Shown: one piece after another, positions 1-9,810 of the stretch
How the letters are laid out: every line of letters starts with the position of its first letter
Position numbering within the stretch: position 1 is the stretch's first letter
Assembly (NCBI GenBank): GCA_024511395.1
Contig: JANELJ010000011.1
Coordinates: 2,130 to 15,943 of the forward strand
Direction: 5' to 3'
Length of the DNA stretch: 13,814 nucleotides
DNA from: Gammaproteobacteria bacterium
GTDB taxonomy: Bacteria; Pseudomonadota; Gammaproteobacteria; GRL18
Position numbers and translations under genes: made by a program
Notes under the pieces: generated by a model
Told to the model about the DNA's origin: nothing
Database searches by the model: none
The model's input: only the letters and a program-made list of their open reading frames with translations

Positions 1-707
1 CAGTTCCAGTTCCATCTCAGTATAGGCCTACCCAGCAGATGAATAGGCAAACGAGCCCAGCCAGTATCATACAGCAAGGCAGCCAGACCCAGATCGCTAA
101 TATCCTGATCACTACGTCCTAGGCGCATGGCCAAAGGCAGAACCACAGCAAATACTCCGAAGCCATGATCACTGAGTTTAATATCCTGGCGATGCAGATG
201 CAGCATGCCTAGTCATTACGCACCAGACTGTCTCTGGCTTCATCAATCAGGGGATTAATGGTCTACACTGCAATAGGCTTGCCTTCCTTAAACCAGATTG
301 CCCAGCTCATTCACCATTTTAGAAATTTTACCCTGTAGCACCCTGGCGACTTTTAATTCTTCATTAAGTCGGGCTTTTGTTTCACTGGCAGTTTTTTTCT
401 CACCCTGTCCTGATTGTACTGTTACTGATTTGTCTTCATCAGTTTTATCCACAGCAGGAATATTTTTTTCTGTCTCCTGAACCTGTTCCGGAGTATCTTC
501 AGAGGAAACATCATCACCGCGCTGCAAATCAATCACCAGCCCTTTGACTCCGGCTTTTTTTAACAGCAGAATATCTTTCTGGGAATTAATTTTACGTCGA
601 TGGCGTAAAAAAGGACTCTGCAGCCAGGGTATATCCAGTTCATGAATAAACATACCGGGCTTTAACTGGGCAATTGAAATCTTTTTTGTAGGTGCAGAAG
701 CGGACAT
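1..707 (-). pseudogene. decayed HD-GYP cyclic-di-GMP phosphodiesterase (DUF3391 + HD-GYP), 3' end outside window
   Basis: The intact N-terminal reading frame (707 down to 288, 139 codons) carries a DUF3391-type domain (ISIAQLKPGMFIHELDIPWL, then FLRHRRKI and a KKAGVKGLVIDLQRG segment), the usual front end of one class of HD-GYP c-di-GMP phosphodiesterases. It stops at 288-290. Homology continues in a second frame from about 295 (WFKEGKPIAV, then TINPLIDEARDSLVRND), with stops at 263-265 and 209-211. It returns to the first frame at about 212 (LGMLHLHRQD... LGLAALLYDTGWARLP), and slips to the third frame near position 25 (EMELEL, as in the family's LTEMELELM). The catalytic LLHDIGK segment has become LLYDTGW, and the family HS motif reads HG. 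Frameshifts, stops and lost metal ligands together mean a dead gene. The DUF3391 part could still be translated alone. There is no good ribosome binding site before 707. Confidence 0.85.
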
Positions 708-799
708 ACAAAAAGTATAGTTTGAATTTACTAAAAAGAAATAAAAAAAGTGTAATTTTTGTCGTGAAATGAAAAACTAATGAAAAACTCTACAACATA

Positions 800-814
800 C
801 GGGCAAGATGCCCG
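800..814. repeat. REP-like hairpin downstream of aroE
   Basis: A perfect 6-bp inverted repeat (CGGGCA, 3-base loop, TGCCCG) sits 13 bp past the aroE stop. On the minus strand no U-tract follows directly (UAUGUUG), so it is not a textbook terminator. The motif 'GCGGGCATCTTGCCCG' resembles short dispersed palindromes known in several bacterial genomes. It may serve as a weak 3'-end structure for the aroE mRNA. Confidence 0.4.
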
Positions 815-826
815 CACTCCCGGGTA

Positions 827-1681
827 TTAAGACGTTTGCATATCCTGACGGATGGATTCAATAACCGGGGCAACAGAAGGGCATACGCCTCGCCACAACC
901 AGAACGATTCAGCTGCCTGTCCCACCAACATGCCCAAGCCGTCCGAGATATGCCCAACACCCTGCTGTTCTGCCCAGCGCATAAATGCTGTCGGTTCACT
1001 GGCATACATCATGTCATAACAATAGCCCGGTTCAGAAACCAGCTGTGCCGGCAGGGGAGGAACTTCTCCCTGTAAACTGGCGGCCGTAGCATTAATAATC
1101 AGGTCAAACTGCTGCCCCTCTAAGGATTCATAACCGCCACCGGAAATATTACCCATATCCGTAAACCCGTCAGCCAGCTCTACTGCTTTAGAAGCTGTAC
1201 GGTTAGCAATATAAAGTTGTTGAGGCTGCTGCTCCAGAATCGGCGCCAGCACACCCCGAGCCGCACCACCAGCCCCCAGAATCAAAACCTTTTTACCGCT
1301 CAGCGGCCAGCCCAGATTATCTACAATATCATTAACCAGACCAATTCCATCGGTATTGTCCCCGTCAATAGTGCCGTCTGAATTCAAAATAAGCGTATTC
1401 ACCGCACCCGCCCGTTTAGCCCGTTCACTGAGCGTATCAGACAACTTCCAGGCATCCAGTTTAAACGGCACCGTCACATTCAGCCCCTTACCGCCATGCC
1501 CCTGAAAATGCCTCACCGCCTGCTCAAAACCACCCAGATCCACATGAATGGCCGTATATTCAATAAACTGCCCGGTTTCTTTAGCAAAAGCAGCATGGAT
1601 CTGCGGTGACTTACTGTGATTAATGGGATTACCCATTACTGCATACTGATCCGGCTTATCAAAATCAAAAATATCACTCAT
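827..1681 (-). CDS. aroE: shikimate dehydrogenase (NADP+)
   Basis: AroE reduces 3-dehydroshikimate to shikimate with NADPH, the fourth step of the cytoplasmic chorismate pathway. The 284-residue protein is close to family length (E. coli about 272). Visible motifs are the substrate-binding YAVMGNPINHSKSP (13-26), catalytic Lys in GLNVTVPFK (K74), NTDG (109-112), the glycine-rich nucleotide loop GAGGAARG (136-143), NRT (160-162, contacting the NADP phosphate), INATA (196-200) and C-terminal DGLGMLVGQAAE. The ATG lies 3 bp after the stop of the upstream small membrane gene. Its ribosome binding site (AGGAAGGA) is inside that gene's last codons, so the two are probably translationally coupled. 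It is the last intact gene of the trhP-hemB-aroE run. Function is near certain. Confidence 0.96.
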   Translation of the reverse strand: MSDIFDFDKPDQYAVMGNPINHSKSPQIHAAFAKETGQFIEYTAIHVDLGGFEQAVRHFQGHGGKGLNVTVPFKLDAWKLSDTLSERAKRAGAVNTLILNSDGTIDGDNTDGIGLVNDIVDNLGWPLSGKKVLILGAGGAARGVLAPILEQQPQQLYIANRTASKAVELADGFTDMGNISGGGYESLEGQQFDLIINATAASLQGEVPPLPAQLVSEPGYCYDMMYASEPTAFMRWAEQQGVGHISDGLGMLVGQAAESFWLWRGVCPSVAPVIESIRQDMQTS

Positions 1682-1684
1682 CGC

Positions 1685-1930
1685 CTATCCTTCCTGAGCC
1701 TGTAATTTTTTACGCTTTAAAACCCGCTTATTATGTCCGCGCAATAACAGCACCACCAGCCAGGTCACCAGCAATGCCGCCGAAACAATAATCAGATTAT
1801 GCTCCACATCTCCTTTTTCCACCAGCACATAAAAGGTACCGGCCACACCTGAAACACCACCCAGGAACATGACGGCTATGGCCAGGAGCATAAAGATAAT
1901 AAAGTATAGAAATTTGAGGATATATTTCAT
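1685..1930 (-). CDS. small two-helix membrane protein of unknown function
   Basis: I do not recognise a named family for this 81-residue protein. It has two hydrophobic stretches, roughly residues 5-37 (FLYFIIFMLLAIAVMFLGG and onward) and 46-63 (IIVSAALLVTWLVVLLL). A short acidic linker (EKGDVEHN) joins them, and a strongly basic tail (RGHNKRVLKRKK) follows. By the positive-inside rule both ends are predicted in the cytoplasm. A weak GGAA ribosome binding site precedes the ATG. It lies 109 bp after hemB and 3 bp before aroE, so its reality is supported by tight spacing with aroE and a compositionally convincing membrane topology. No function can be inferred from these neighbours. Confidence 0.75.
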   Translation of the reverse strand: MKYILKFLYFIIFMLLAIAVMFLGGVSGVAGTFYVLVEKGDVEHNLIIVSAALLVTWLVVLLLRGHNKRVLKRKKLQAQEG

Positions 1931-1944
1931 TTAGATTCCGTTTT

Positions 1945-1984
1945 AACCCCCTCAATCCCCCTTTAAAAAAAGGGTAAGCAGGGC
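1945..1984. repeat. C-rich/A-rich palindromic repeat-like element
   Basis: The hemB to small-gene spacer contains a run 'AACCCCCTCAATCCCCC' followed by CCCTTT, four A and AAAGGG (1959-1974), then GTAAGCAGGG. This pattern of C-tracts followed by a CCCTTT/AAAGGG hairpin resembles dispersed non-coding repeats seen in many bacterial genomes. Only one copy is in this window, so the repeat status is inferred from its look, not shown. Confidence 0.35.
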
Positions 1985-2039
1985 ATCACTCTGAGTAGCT
2001 GGCGGGCAAGGGCTTAATTCATAACAACAATTAAACAAT

Positions 2040-4452
<2,413 letters not shown>

Positions 4453-4461
4453 ATATCTGTT

Positions 4462-4484
4462 TATGCCCTGAAGAGGAGGGCATA
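4462..4484 (-). promoter_or_regulatory. 8-bp perfect inverted repeat in trhP leader
   Basis: TATGCCCT and AGGGCATA flank a 7-base loop and end about 10 bp before the proposed trhP TTG start. With the promoter at 4513-4518 it would be in the 5' untranslated RNA, where the hairpin could affect translation. It could equally be a protein binding site. Confidence 0.4.
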
Positions 4485-4502
4485 TTCACTATTAATTCAT
4501 TA

Positions 4503-4549
4503 AACAGGCGCTATTATAACCTTAATTCACTTGTTTATGTGCGCCTGTT
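4503..4549. promoter_or_regulatory. trhP-hemB promoter region bracketed by a 9-bp inverted repeat
   Basis: On minus a perfect TATAAT (4518-4513) lies 60 bp upstream of trhP; no good -35 hexamer precedes it. The copies AACAGGCGC (4503-4511) and GCGCCTGTT (4541-4549) are exact inverted repeats 29 bp apart and enclose the -10 box and most of the upstream promoter region. A regulator binding both arms could close this promoter. The -10 call is moderate and the regulator is unknown. Confidence 0.45.
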
Positions 4550-4598
4550 ATTAGAAAATAAACAGTATTCAGACTAGGATTCACTATTCTGGATATAT

Positions 4599-4627
4599 TT
4601 GTCGGTTTTTTCTGTCTGCTTTATATT
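4599..4627 (+). promoter_or_regulatory. sigma-70-type promoter of the mlaC-like gene
   Basis: TTGTCG (4599-4604), a 17-bp spacer and TATATT (4622-4627) match the consensus -35 and -10 boxes well. Transcription would begin near 4634, about 60 bp ahead of the ATG at 4695. Confidence 0.6.
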
Positions 4628-4645
4628 GTATAAAGTTATACAATA
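4624..4645. promoter_or_regulatory. 22-bp palindrome overlapping -10 and start point (candidate operator)
   Basis: TATTGTATAA and its exact complement TTATACAATA are separated by AG, giving 10 perfect base pairs on each side. The palindrome covers the 3' part of the -10 box and the expected transcription start. This is where a dimeric repressor would block polymerase. The half-site is not one I can assign to a known regulator. An RNA hairpin at the very 5' end of the transcript is the alternative. Confidence 0.55.
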
Positions 4646-4694
4646 CCCGAAATTTTAATTTAGCAACCACTTGCGAATGTCTTCAGGAGATATT

Positions 4695-5378
4695 ATGTCA
4701 ACCATACAATATGGATCCCGAGTAATTTTTACAATGTTACTCAGCTTATTTTTATTCACTTCAGTTACTGCCAATGAGCTACCGGAACCTCAGCGTTTAA
4801 TGGAAGAAACTTCAAAGAAAGTGCTTAAAACTTTTATTGAAAATACCGATGCTATACGCAAAGATCCTGATGTAGCACACAAACTTATCAATGAAAACTT
4901 GGTGCCTAAGGTAAATTTCAAATTAATATCCCGCTGGGTACTAGGTAGAAACTGGAACAAAGCAAGCCCGGAACAGCAACAGAAATTTACTAAAGAGTTC
5001 AAAAACCTGGTAATCAAGTTTTATTCCAGGGCTTTTATTGATTATCTGCAGAAAAATGATTTAAACAAAGATATCATCTCATTTAAGCCTTTTCGCGGCA
5101 AATTAGACAGTAAATACGCCACAGTCCGTTCACAGATCAACCCACCCAATGGTGCTGATCCAATAGAAGTCAATTATGATCTTTACCGTAATAAAGCCGG
5201 ACAATGGAAGGTATATGATGTTACTGTTGAAGGGATCAGCCTGGTTACAACCTACCGCTCCTCCTTTAAACAAATTATTTCACAGAAGGGAATGGATGCA
5301 CTGCTGGCTGACTTAAAAGACAAAAACTCTAAAATTAACCAGTCTGCCGAAGCCGGGCCTAAAGTAGAAAAGAGTTAG
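4695..5378 (+). CDS. MlaC/Ttg2D-family periplasmic lipid-binding protein, orphan
   Basis: MlaC-family proteins carry phospholipids in the periplasm between outer- and inner-membrane Mla complexes; relatives serve hopanoid or toluene-tolerance systems. The ATG at 4695 is chosen because AGGAG lies 6 bases upstream; the frame stays open 8 codons further, to a TTG at 4671. The 227-residue product begins with a signal peptide (hydrophobic IFTMLLSLFLFTS, cleavage likely near VTAN). The family body follows: VLKTFIENTDAIRKDP, LVPKVNFKLISRWVLGRNWNKASPEQQQKFTKEFK, FYSRAFIDYL, and the closing YDVTVEGISLVTTYRSSFKQII. No mlaABDEF genes are adjacent, so its partners must be elsewhere. The hydrophilic tail after residue 210 exceeds the family norm. 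It has its own promoter and operator-like palindrome and ends 3 bp from the ntrC stop. Confidence 0.88.
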   Translation: MSTIQYGSRVIFTMLLSLFLFTSVTANELPEPQRLMEETSKKVLKTFIENTDAIRKDPDVAHKLINENLVPKVNFKLISRWVLGRNWNKASPEQQQKFTKEFKNLVIKFYSRAFIDYLQKNDLNKDIISFKPFRGKLDSKYATVRSQINPPNGADPIEVNYDLYRNKAGQWKVYDVTVEGISLVTTYRSSFKQIISQKGMDALLADLKDKNSKINQSAEAGPKVEKS

Positions 5379-5381
5379 GTT

Positions 5382-6785
5382 TTATTCCATTTCCAGTTCC
5401 TTTATTTTTCGGGTCAGGGTATTTCTGCCCCAGCCCAGCAACCGGGCGGCATCCTGTTTTCTGCCGCCGGTATGTTTCAGAGCCACATCAATCATAATGC
5501 GTTCCATATCTGGTATCAGTGTTGCCAGGACATTTTCTGCTCCGGAAGCTAGTTTGGAGTCCAGCCACATTCTTAAGGCTGCTTCCCAGTTACTGTTAAC
5601 CGCTTCTTCCTGTTCTGAACTTTTCAGTTCCGGCGGCATCTCCTCAACATGCACCATCTGGGCCGGAGACATAACGGTCAGCCAACGACAGACATTTTCC
5701 AGCTGACGGACATTACCCGGCCAGGGCTGATGACTTAAAAATACCTTGCTTTCCGCATCCAGAGTTTTCTTTTCTACATTCAGTTCCTGGGCAGCCTGGT
5801 TAAGAAAATAATCCGCCAGCAGGGGGATATCTTCCTGCCGCTCACTTAAGGTGGGAATATGAATGCGGATCACATTAAGACGATGAAACAGATCCTCACG
5901 GAACAGACCTTCCTGTACCCTTTTATCCAGGTTCTGGTGTGTTGCAGCAATAATCCGCACATCTACCTTGACCGGTTCCCGACCGCCGACCCGGTAAAAC
6001 TCACCATCGGCCAGTACTCTTAATAGTCTGGTCTGCAATTCTGCCGGCATGTCTCCAATTTCATCCAGAAACAGAGTGCCGCCGTCAGCTTGTTCAAAAC
6101 GTCCAACCCGCTGGGACTGGGCACCAGTAAAAGCACCGCGTTCATGACCAAACAGTTCTGATTCCAACAAGTCTTTAGGAATGGCCGCGGTATTAAGGGC
6201 AATAAATGGCTTATCAGAACGGGGGCTATGGCGGTGCAGAGCTTTTGCAACCAGTTCTTTACCGGTACCAGACTCGCCGTTAATCATAACGGTAATATTG
6301 GATCGGGACAGCCTGCCTATGGCACGGAAAACTTCCTGCATGGAGGCGGCTTCACCAATAATTTCTGAGGTTTCATTGATAAGTTTTGCATCCAGTTTGC
6401 GGGCCTTTTCTGACTTTCTTAAACTCAGTGCCCGTTGCACCAGTTCTACGGCTTCATCCACGTCAAAAGGCTTGGGCAGGTATTCAAAAGCTCCACCTTC
6501 ATAAGCGGACACAGCACTGTCCAGATCGGAATGGGCCGTCATAATAATAACGGGGATGTCTTTATAATTTTTTTTCAGCTGCTCCAGTAGGCCAAAACCG
6601 TCCATCCCCGGCATGCGGATATCGGTAATAATGCAATCCGGTTGGGCTTTTTTTAAAGCCGTCAGCACGGCTTCAGCATTTTCAAAACTTTCTACTTCAA
6701 AGTTAGTCTGTTTAAAGGCTTTTTCCAGCACCCAGCGAATGGAACGATCATCATCAATAACCCAGACAATTTCTTGTGTGCTCAT
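5382..6785 (-). CDS. ntrC: nitrogen regulation response regulator NtrC (sigma-54 activator)
   Basis: NtrC is phosphorylated by NtrB under nitrogen limitation and drives sigma-54 promoters from upstream binding sites. All three domains are complete in 467 residues (E. coli 469). The receiver (1-120) has D11/D12, phospho-acceptor D55 in [14 protein letters not shown]83 and K105. The AAA+ domain has Walker A GESGTGKE (170-177), the sigma-54 contact loop GAFTGA (217-222) and Walker [11 protein letters not shown] (236-245). A Fis-type helix-turn-helix closes the protein ([24 protein letters not shown], about 441-464). GGAG precedes the ATG by 6 bases. It lies 57 bp behind ntrB and should share its transcript. 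It converges on the mlaC-like gene with no visible terminator in between. Confidence 0.97.
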   Translation of the reverse strand: MSTQEIVWVIDDDRSIRWVLEKAFKQTNFEVESFENAEAVLTALKKAQPDCIITDIRMPGMDGFGLLEQLKKNYKDIPVIIMTAHSDLDSAVSAYEGGAFEYLPKPFDVDEAVELVQRALSLRKSEKARKLDAKLINETSEIIGEAASMQEVFRAIGRLSRSNITVMINGESGTGKELVAKALHRHSPRSDKPFIALNTAAIPKDLLESELFGHERGAFTGAQSQRVGRFEQADGGTLFLDEIGDMPAELQTRLLRVLADGEFYRVGGREPVKVDVRIIAATHQNLDKRVQEGLFREDLFHRLNVIRIHIPTLSERQEDIPLLADYFLNQAAQELNVEKKTLDAESKVFLSHQPWPGNVRQLENVCRWLTVMSPAQMVHVEEMPPELKSSEQEEAVNSNWEAALRMWLDSKLASGAENVLATLIPDMERIMIDVALKHTGGRKQDAARLLGWGRNTLTRKIKELEME

Positions 6786-6842
6786 AATGCACTCCAGATA
6801 ATATATATTATATGCATTTGAATTCTTTTCATTAAGTTTTTT

Positions 6843-7949
6843 CTAATCTTTGATTGGTAAAAGCAAACAGAATACGGTTTTACCCGGACGGCTCTGACAT
6901 TCAATCAGACCACCATTCTGACTGATCAGCGACTGTGCAATGGACAGTCCCAGTCCGGTACCTTCAGCACGGCCAGTGATCAGGGGCATAAATATCCGCT
7001 CCTGCATCTGCCTGGAAATACCCGGCCCGTTATCAATAATGTCCATCTTGGCCACCAGTTTGTAGTATTTCTGGCCGATATTAAAATGGCGCATAATTCT
7101 GGTACGTATGGTGATTTTTTTCTCTTTTTCCCGGCCATTTTCATCCACTTTATCTTCCTGTTCAGATAAAGCCTGGGCGGCATTACGGACAATATTTAAA
7201 ACCGCCTGGATCAGATGTTCCGGATCAAATTCTATTTCCGGAATACTGGGATCATAGTCAAAAAAGATATGCACATCGTGTATTTTGTCTGCTTTAAGCA
7301 GGCTGCGAACCCGTTCAGTAACCGAATGAATATTGACCATAGTACGGTTCGGCAGAGCATTGGGTCCCAGCATTCGATCCACCAGTTTTTTTAAACGATC
7401 GGCTTCTTCAATAATCACCTGGGTATATTCAGTCAGCTCTTCATCATTAAGTTCCCGCTCCAGTAATTGTGCTGCACCACGAATACCGCCCAGTGGATTT
7501 TTCACTTCATGTGCCATACTGCGTAACAGGGCTCTGACGGTTTCATGCTGAGCAAGCAGATTTTCTTCACGGGTAATACGCAGATGCCGATCCAGCTGAT
7601 TAAATTCTATTAACAACTGCTTTTCATTATGATCCGAATATATTGGCTGAACAGTCACATCCACTACCACAGAATAATCCTGTAACTGCAGGTTTTTCTC
7701 CCGCTGAGTAAAAGGATGGTTACTGTCCAGGGTATCCTGAATTGAGGCCTGTAATTCAGGATCCTCTATAAGTTTACTGATGCTTTTAGAATTAATTTTA
7801 TTAGAGCTGACACCCAGCAGCATTTCAGCTGCAGGATTAATAAACTGTACATTCAGACTGCTGTCCAGAAGCACGATAGCCGTATTGAGATTATCCAGTA
7901 TGTTGTCTGTTGAGTAACTTATCATAGGTGTTTTGACATCATGTCTCAT
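6843..7949 (-). CDS. ntrB: nitrogen regulation sensor histidine kinase NtrB
   Basis: NtrB phosphorylates and dephosphorylates NtrC according to PII signalling; it is a soluble kinase, and no membrane segment is seen. A PAS domain (about 14-120, NILDNLNTAIVLLDSSLNVQFINPAAEMLLG) precedes the H-box SMAHEVKNPLGGIRGAAQLL with H147, the N-box NIVRNAAQAL (N256), the G1 box DNGPGI (306-311) and the G2 box GTGLGLSIA. Length 368 compares with about 350 in enterics; a charged insert at about 263-278 (SEQEDKVDENGREKEKK), between the N and G1 boxes, accounts for part of this. Neither the ATG at 7949 nor the one eight codons later (MISYS) has a clear ribosome binding site, so the start is uncertain by eight residues. 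The promoter candidate lies about 65 bp upstream. Confidence 0.95.
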   Translation of the reverse strand: MRHDVKTPMISYSTDNILDNLNTAIVLLDSSLNVQFINPAAEMLLGVSSNKINSKSISKLIEDPELQASIQDTLDSNHPFTQREKNLQLQDYSVVVDVTVQPIYSDHNEKQLLIEFNQLDRHLRITREENLLAQHETVRALLRSMAHEVKNPLGGIRGAAQLLERELNDEELTEYTQVIIEEADRLKKLVDRMLGPNALPNRTMVNIHSVTERVRSLLKADKIHDVHIFFDYDPSIPEIEFDPEHLIQAVLNIVRNAAQALSEQEDKVDENGREKEKKITIRTRIMRHFNIGQKYYKLVAKMDIIDNGPGISRQMQERIFMPLITGRAEGTGLGLSIAQSLISQNGGLIECQSRPGKTVFCLLLPIKD

Positions 7950-8013
7950 TAGGTGACATAAGATAAACGGGTAATATAATAAAGTCTCCGTTTATTCATT
8001 ATTACAGGGATTA

Positions 8014-8029
8014 AGCAAAAATTGATCCA
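8014..8029 (-). promoter_or_regulatory. candidate sigma-54 (-24/-12) promoter of ntrBC
   Basis: Read on minus, TGGATCAATTTTTGCT has the invariant GG and GC dinucleotides exactly 10 bases apart and a consensus TTGCT at -12; the CACG part at -20 is not conserved. Transcription would start near 8003, about 50 bp before ntrB. Its position downstream of the NtrC site (8168-8184) is the arrangement expected of an autoregulated ntrBC operon. Confidence 0.55.
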
Positions 8030-8167
8030 TAAATGAAATTCTCCTGTAATTAAGCTGTTTTGTTGTTAATTTCAGGTTTTTATAGTTTAACCTGCTGATT
8101 ATTAAAACTTATTCATTTTTGAATGTTGTTATTCCCCATTATAAATAACACCGTGTTCCTGCTATTA

Positions 8168-8184
8168 TGCACTAATAAAGTGCA
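8168..8184. promoter_or_regulatory. NtrC binding site (enhancer) upstream of ntrBC
   Basis: TGCACTAATAAAGTGCA is a 17-bp palindrome matching the NtrC consensus TGCACYA-N3-TRGTGCA almost perfectly. It lies between the glnA terminator and ntrB, about 140 bp upstream of the -24/-12 candidate, a usual distance for enhancer binding. Confidence 0.65.
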
Positions 8185-8210
8185 AGCTTACCAGAACATT
8201 TCAATGCATA

Positions 8211-8250
8211 AAAAAAGCCCTGAATACACAATGTGTATTCAGGGCTTTTT
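8211..8250 (-). terminator. intrinsic terminator of glnA (also T-rich on plus)
   Basis: A perfect 13-bp stem GCCCTGAATACAC / GTGTATTCAGGGC with a 3-base loop (8217-8245) is flanked by A6 on the left and T5 on the right. In the minus direction the hairpin ends in a run of U, as in a Rho-independent terminator. It lies 60 bp past the glnA stop and separates glnA transcription from ntrBC. The symmetry would also let it work on plus, but no plus gene leads into it. Confidence 0.9.
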
Positions 8251-8309
8251 AACTCGTTTTTCAGTTCCGTCTTACCGGCATAACCAGTAATTCAAACTGA
8301 AGCCTGCTA

Positions 8310-9713
8310 TTAGCAGCTGTAGTACATATCAAACTCAACAGGGTGAGTAGTCATACGTAAACGAGTCACTTCTTCCATCTTCAGATCAATAAAGGCTCTA
8401 ATCATGTCTTCAGGGAATACACCACCGGCCATCAGGAAGTCCATATCATTTTCCAGGGCTTCTAAAGCCTGGTCCAGAGAACTGGCTACTGTTGGAATTT
8501 CAGCGGCTTCTTCTGCTGGCAGATCATATAAGTCCTTGTCCATAGCATCACCAGGATGGATCTTGTTCTGAATACCATCAAGGCCGGCCATCAGCATAGC
8601 TGAGAATGCCAAGTATGGGTTGGCTGTTGGATCTGGGAAACGAACTTCAACACGACGTCCCTTAGGATTGGACTCATAAGGGATACGAATAGAAGCAGAA
8701 CGGTTACGTGCAGAGTAAGCCAGCATGACTGGTGCTTCAAATCCTGGAACCAGACGCTTGTAGCTGTTGGTTGAGGAGTTAGTGAAAGCGTTCAGAGCAC
8801 GGGCATGCTTGATAATACCACCAATGTAGTACAGCGCAGTCTCAGACAGTCCGGCATAGCCGTCGCCGGAGAACAGGTTTTCACCATCTTTAAAGATAGA
8901 CTGGTGAACGTGCATACCGGAACCATTATCACCAACAATTGGCTTGGGCATAAAGGTGGCTGTTTTACCATAGGCATGAGCAACATTATGTACAACGTAT
9001 TTCAGCTGCTGTACTTCGTCTGCCTTTTCAATCAGCGTATTAAATCTAACACCGATTTCGCACTGACCTGCAGTTGCAACTTCATGGTGATGTACTTCAA
9101 CTTCCTGACCCATTTCTTCCAGTGTCAGACACATTTGAGCACGAATATCATGCAGAGAATCTACTGGAGGTACTGGAAAATAACCGCCTTTAACACTAGG
9201 ACGGTGACCCATATTACCATCAGTATAAACTTTTTCAGAGTTCCATTCAGATTCTTCAGAGTCAACTTTTACAAAAGTACCGCTCATGTCTGAACCCCAA
9301 CGTACATCATCAAGGATAAAGAATTCTGGCTCAGGACCAAAATAAGCCTGATCACCGATACCGGTTGATCTCAGGTGTTCAATAGCACGACGTGCAACAG
9401 AACGTGGGTCACGCTCATAGCCCTGCATGGTTGAAGGTTCAACGATATCGCAGGTAACAATTAAAGTCGGCTCATCAGTAAAAGGGTCCATTACTGCTGT
9501 ACTCTGATCAGGCATTAAAATCATGTCTGAATCATTAATACCTTTCCAGCCGGAAATAGAAGAACCATCAAACATTTTACCATCTTCAAATGTGCTGGCT
9601 TCTACAGTTTTGGCAGGAACACTGACGTGCTGCTCTTTACCGTGTGTATCGGTGAAACGGAAATCAACAAATTTGACACCATTTTCTTCAATCATTTTTA
9701 AAACATCGGACAT
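8310..9713 (-). CDS. glnA: glutamine synthetase type I
   Basis: GlnA makes glutamine from glutamate, ammonia and ATP in the cytoplasm as a dodecamer. The 467-residue product is full length and of the GSI-beta type regulated by adenylylation. Visible are the beta-grasp domain with [13 protein letters not shown] (47-59), metal ligands in FGPEPEFF (125-132) and the [18 protein letters not shown] run (198-215), the ATP-site [12 protein letters not shown] (261-272), NRSASIRIP, the [17 protein letters not shown] segment, and the adenylylated tyrosine in [10 protein letters not shown] (Y396). It ends MYYSC, near the family C-terminus. GGAGA lies 8 bases before the ATG. It has its own terminator, so it is transcribed separately from ntrBC, as also happens in part in enterics. 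An NtrC-like site lies upstream. Confidence 0.98.
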   Translation of the reverse strand: MSDVLKMIEENGVKFVDFRFTDTHGKEQHVSVPAKTVEASTFEDGKMFDGSSISGWKGINDSDMILMPDQSTAVMDPFTDEPTLIVTCDIVEPSTMQGYERDPRSVARRAIEHLRSTGIGDQAYFGPEPEFFILDDVRWGSDMSGTFVKVDSEESEWNSEKVYTDGNMGHRPSVKGGYFPVPPVDSLHDIRAQMCLTLEEMGQEVEVHHHEVATAGQCEIGVRFNTLIEKADEVQQLKYVVHNVAHAYGKTATFMPKPIVGDNGSGMHVHQSIFKDGENLFSGDGYAGLSETALYYIGGIIKHARALNAFTNSSTNSYKRLVPGFEAPVMLAYSARNRSASIRIPYESNPKGRRVEVRFPDPTANPYLAFSAMLMAGLDGIQNKIHPGDAMDKDLYDLPAEEAAEIPTVASSLDQALEALENDMDFLMAGGVFPEDMIRAFIDLKMEEVTRLRMTTHPVEFDMYYSC

Positions 9714-9745
9714 TCTTTGTCTCCAGGTTATTGGTTAAACACATT

Positions 9746-9758
9746 CCCTGAAACAGGG
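9746..9758. promoter_or_regulatory. small hairpin in the glnA leader
   Basis: CCCTG, a 3-base AAA loop and CAGGG form a perfect 5-bp stem about 33 bp before the glnA ATG. With the proposed promoter it would lie in the leader RNA. No U-tract follows on minus. Significance is unclear. Confidence 0.3.
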
Positions 9759-9771
9759 TTATTTTTTAAAA

Positions 9772-9799
9772 CTCATATTAAGTTGCACAATACCGTCAA
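9772..9799 (-). promoter_or_regulatory. candidate glnA promoter
   Basis: On minus, TTGACG (9799-9794), 16 bp, and TATGAG (9777-9772) give a sigma-70-like promoter about 60 bp before the glnA start. The same stretch also holds TTGAC with GC 10 bases after TG (TTGACGGTATTGTGCA), a poor -24/-12 match lacking the first G of GG. I favour sigma-70. Confidence 0.4.
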
Positions 9800-9810
9800 C
9801 TCATTATGCA

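Noticed and set aside
1..287. Separate small genes in the left edge
   Set aside because: Translation in the three minus frames gives pieces of one HD-GYP protein, so the stretch belongs to the pseudogene.
4671..4694. Upstream TTG start for the mlaC-like gene
   Set aside because: The ATG at 4695 has AGGAG at ideal spacing and leads straight into the signal peptide.
5376..5400. Shared terminator between the convergent mlaC-like and ntrC genes
   Set aside because: Only 3 bp separate the stops and no hairpin with a T-tract is visible; transcripts may overlap.
8805..9293. 162-codon open frame on plus, inside glnA
   Set aside because: It is antisense to the highly conserved glnA coding region, has no family resemblance and no ribosome binding site; a shadow frame.
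9746..9770. CCCTG/CAGGG hairpin with downstream T-run as a plus-strand terminator
   Set aside because: The stem is only 5 bp, the T-run starts several bases later and no plus-strand gene leads into it.
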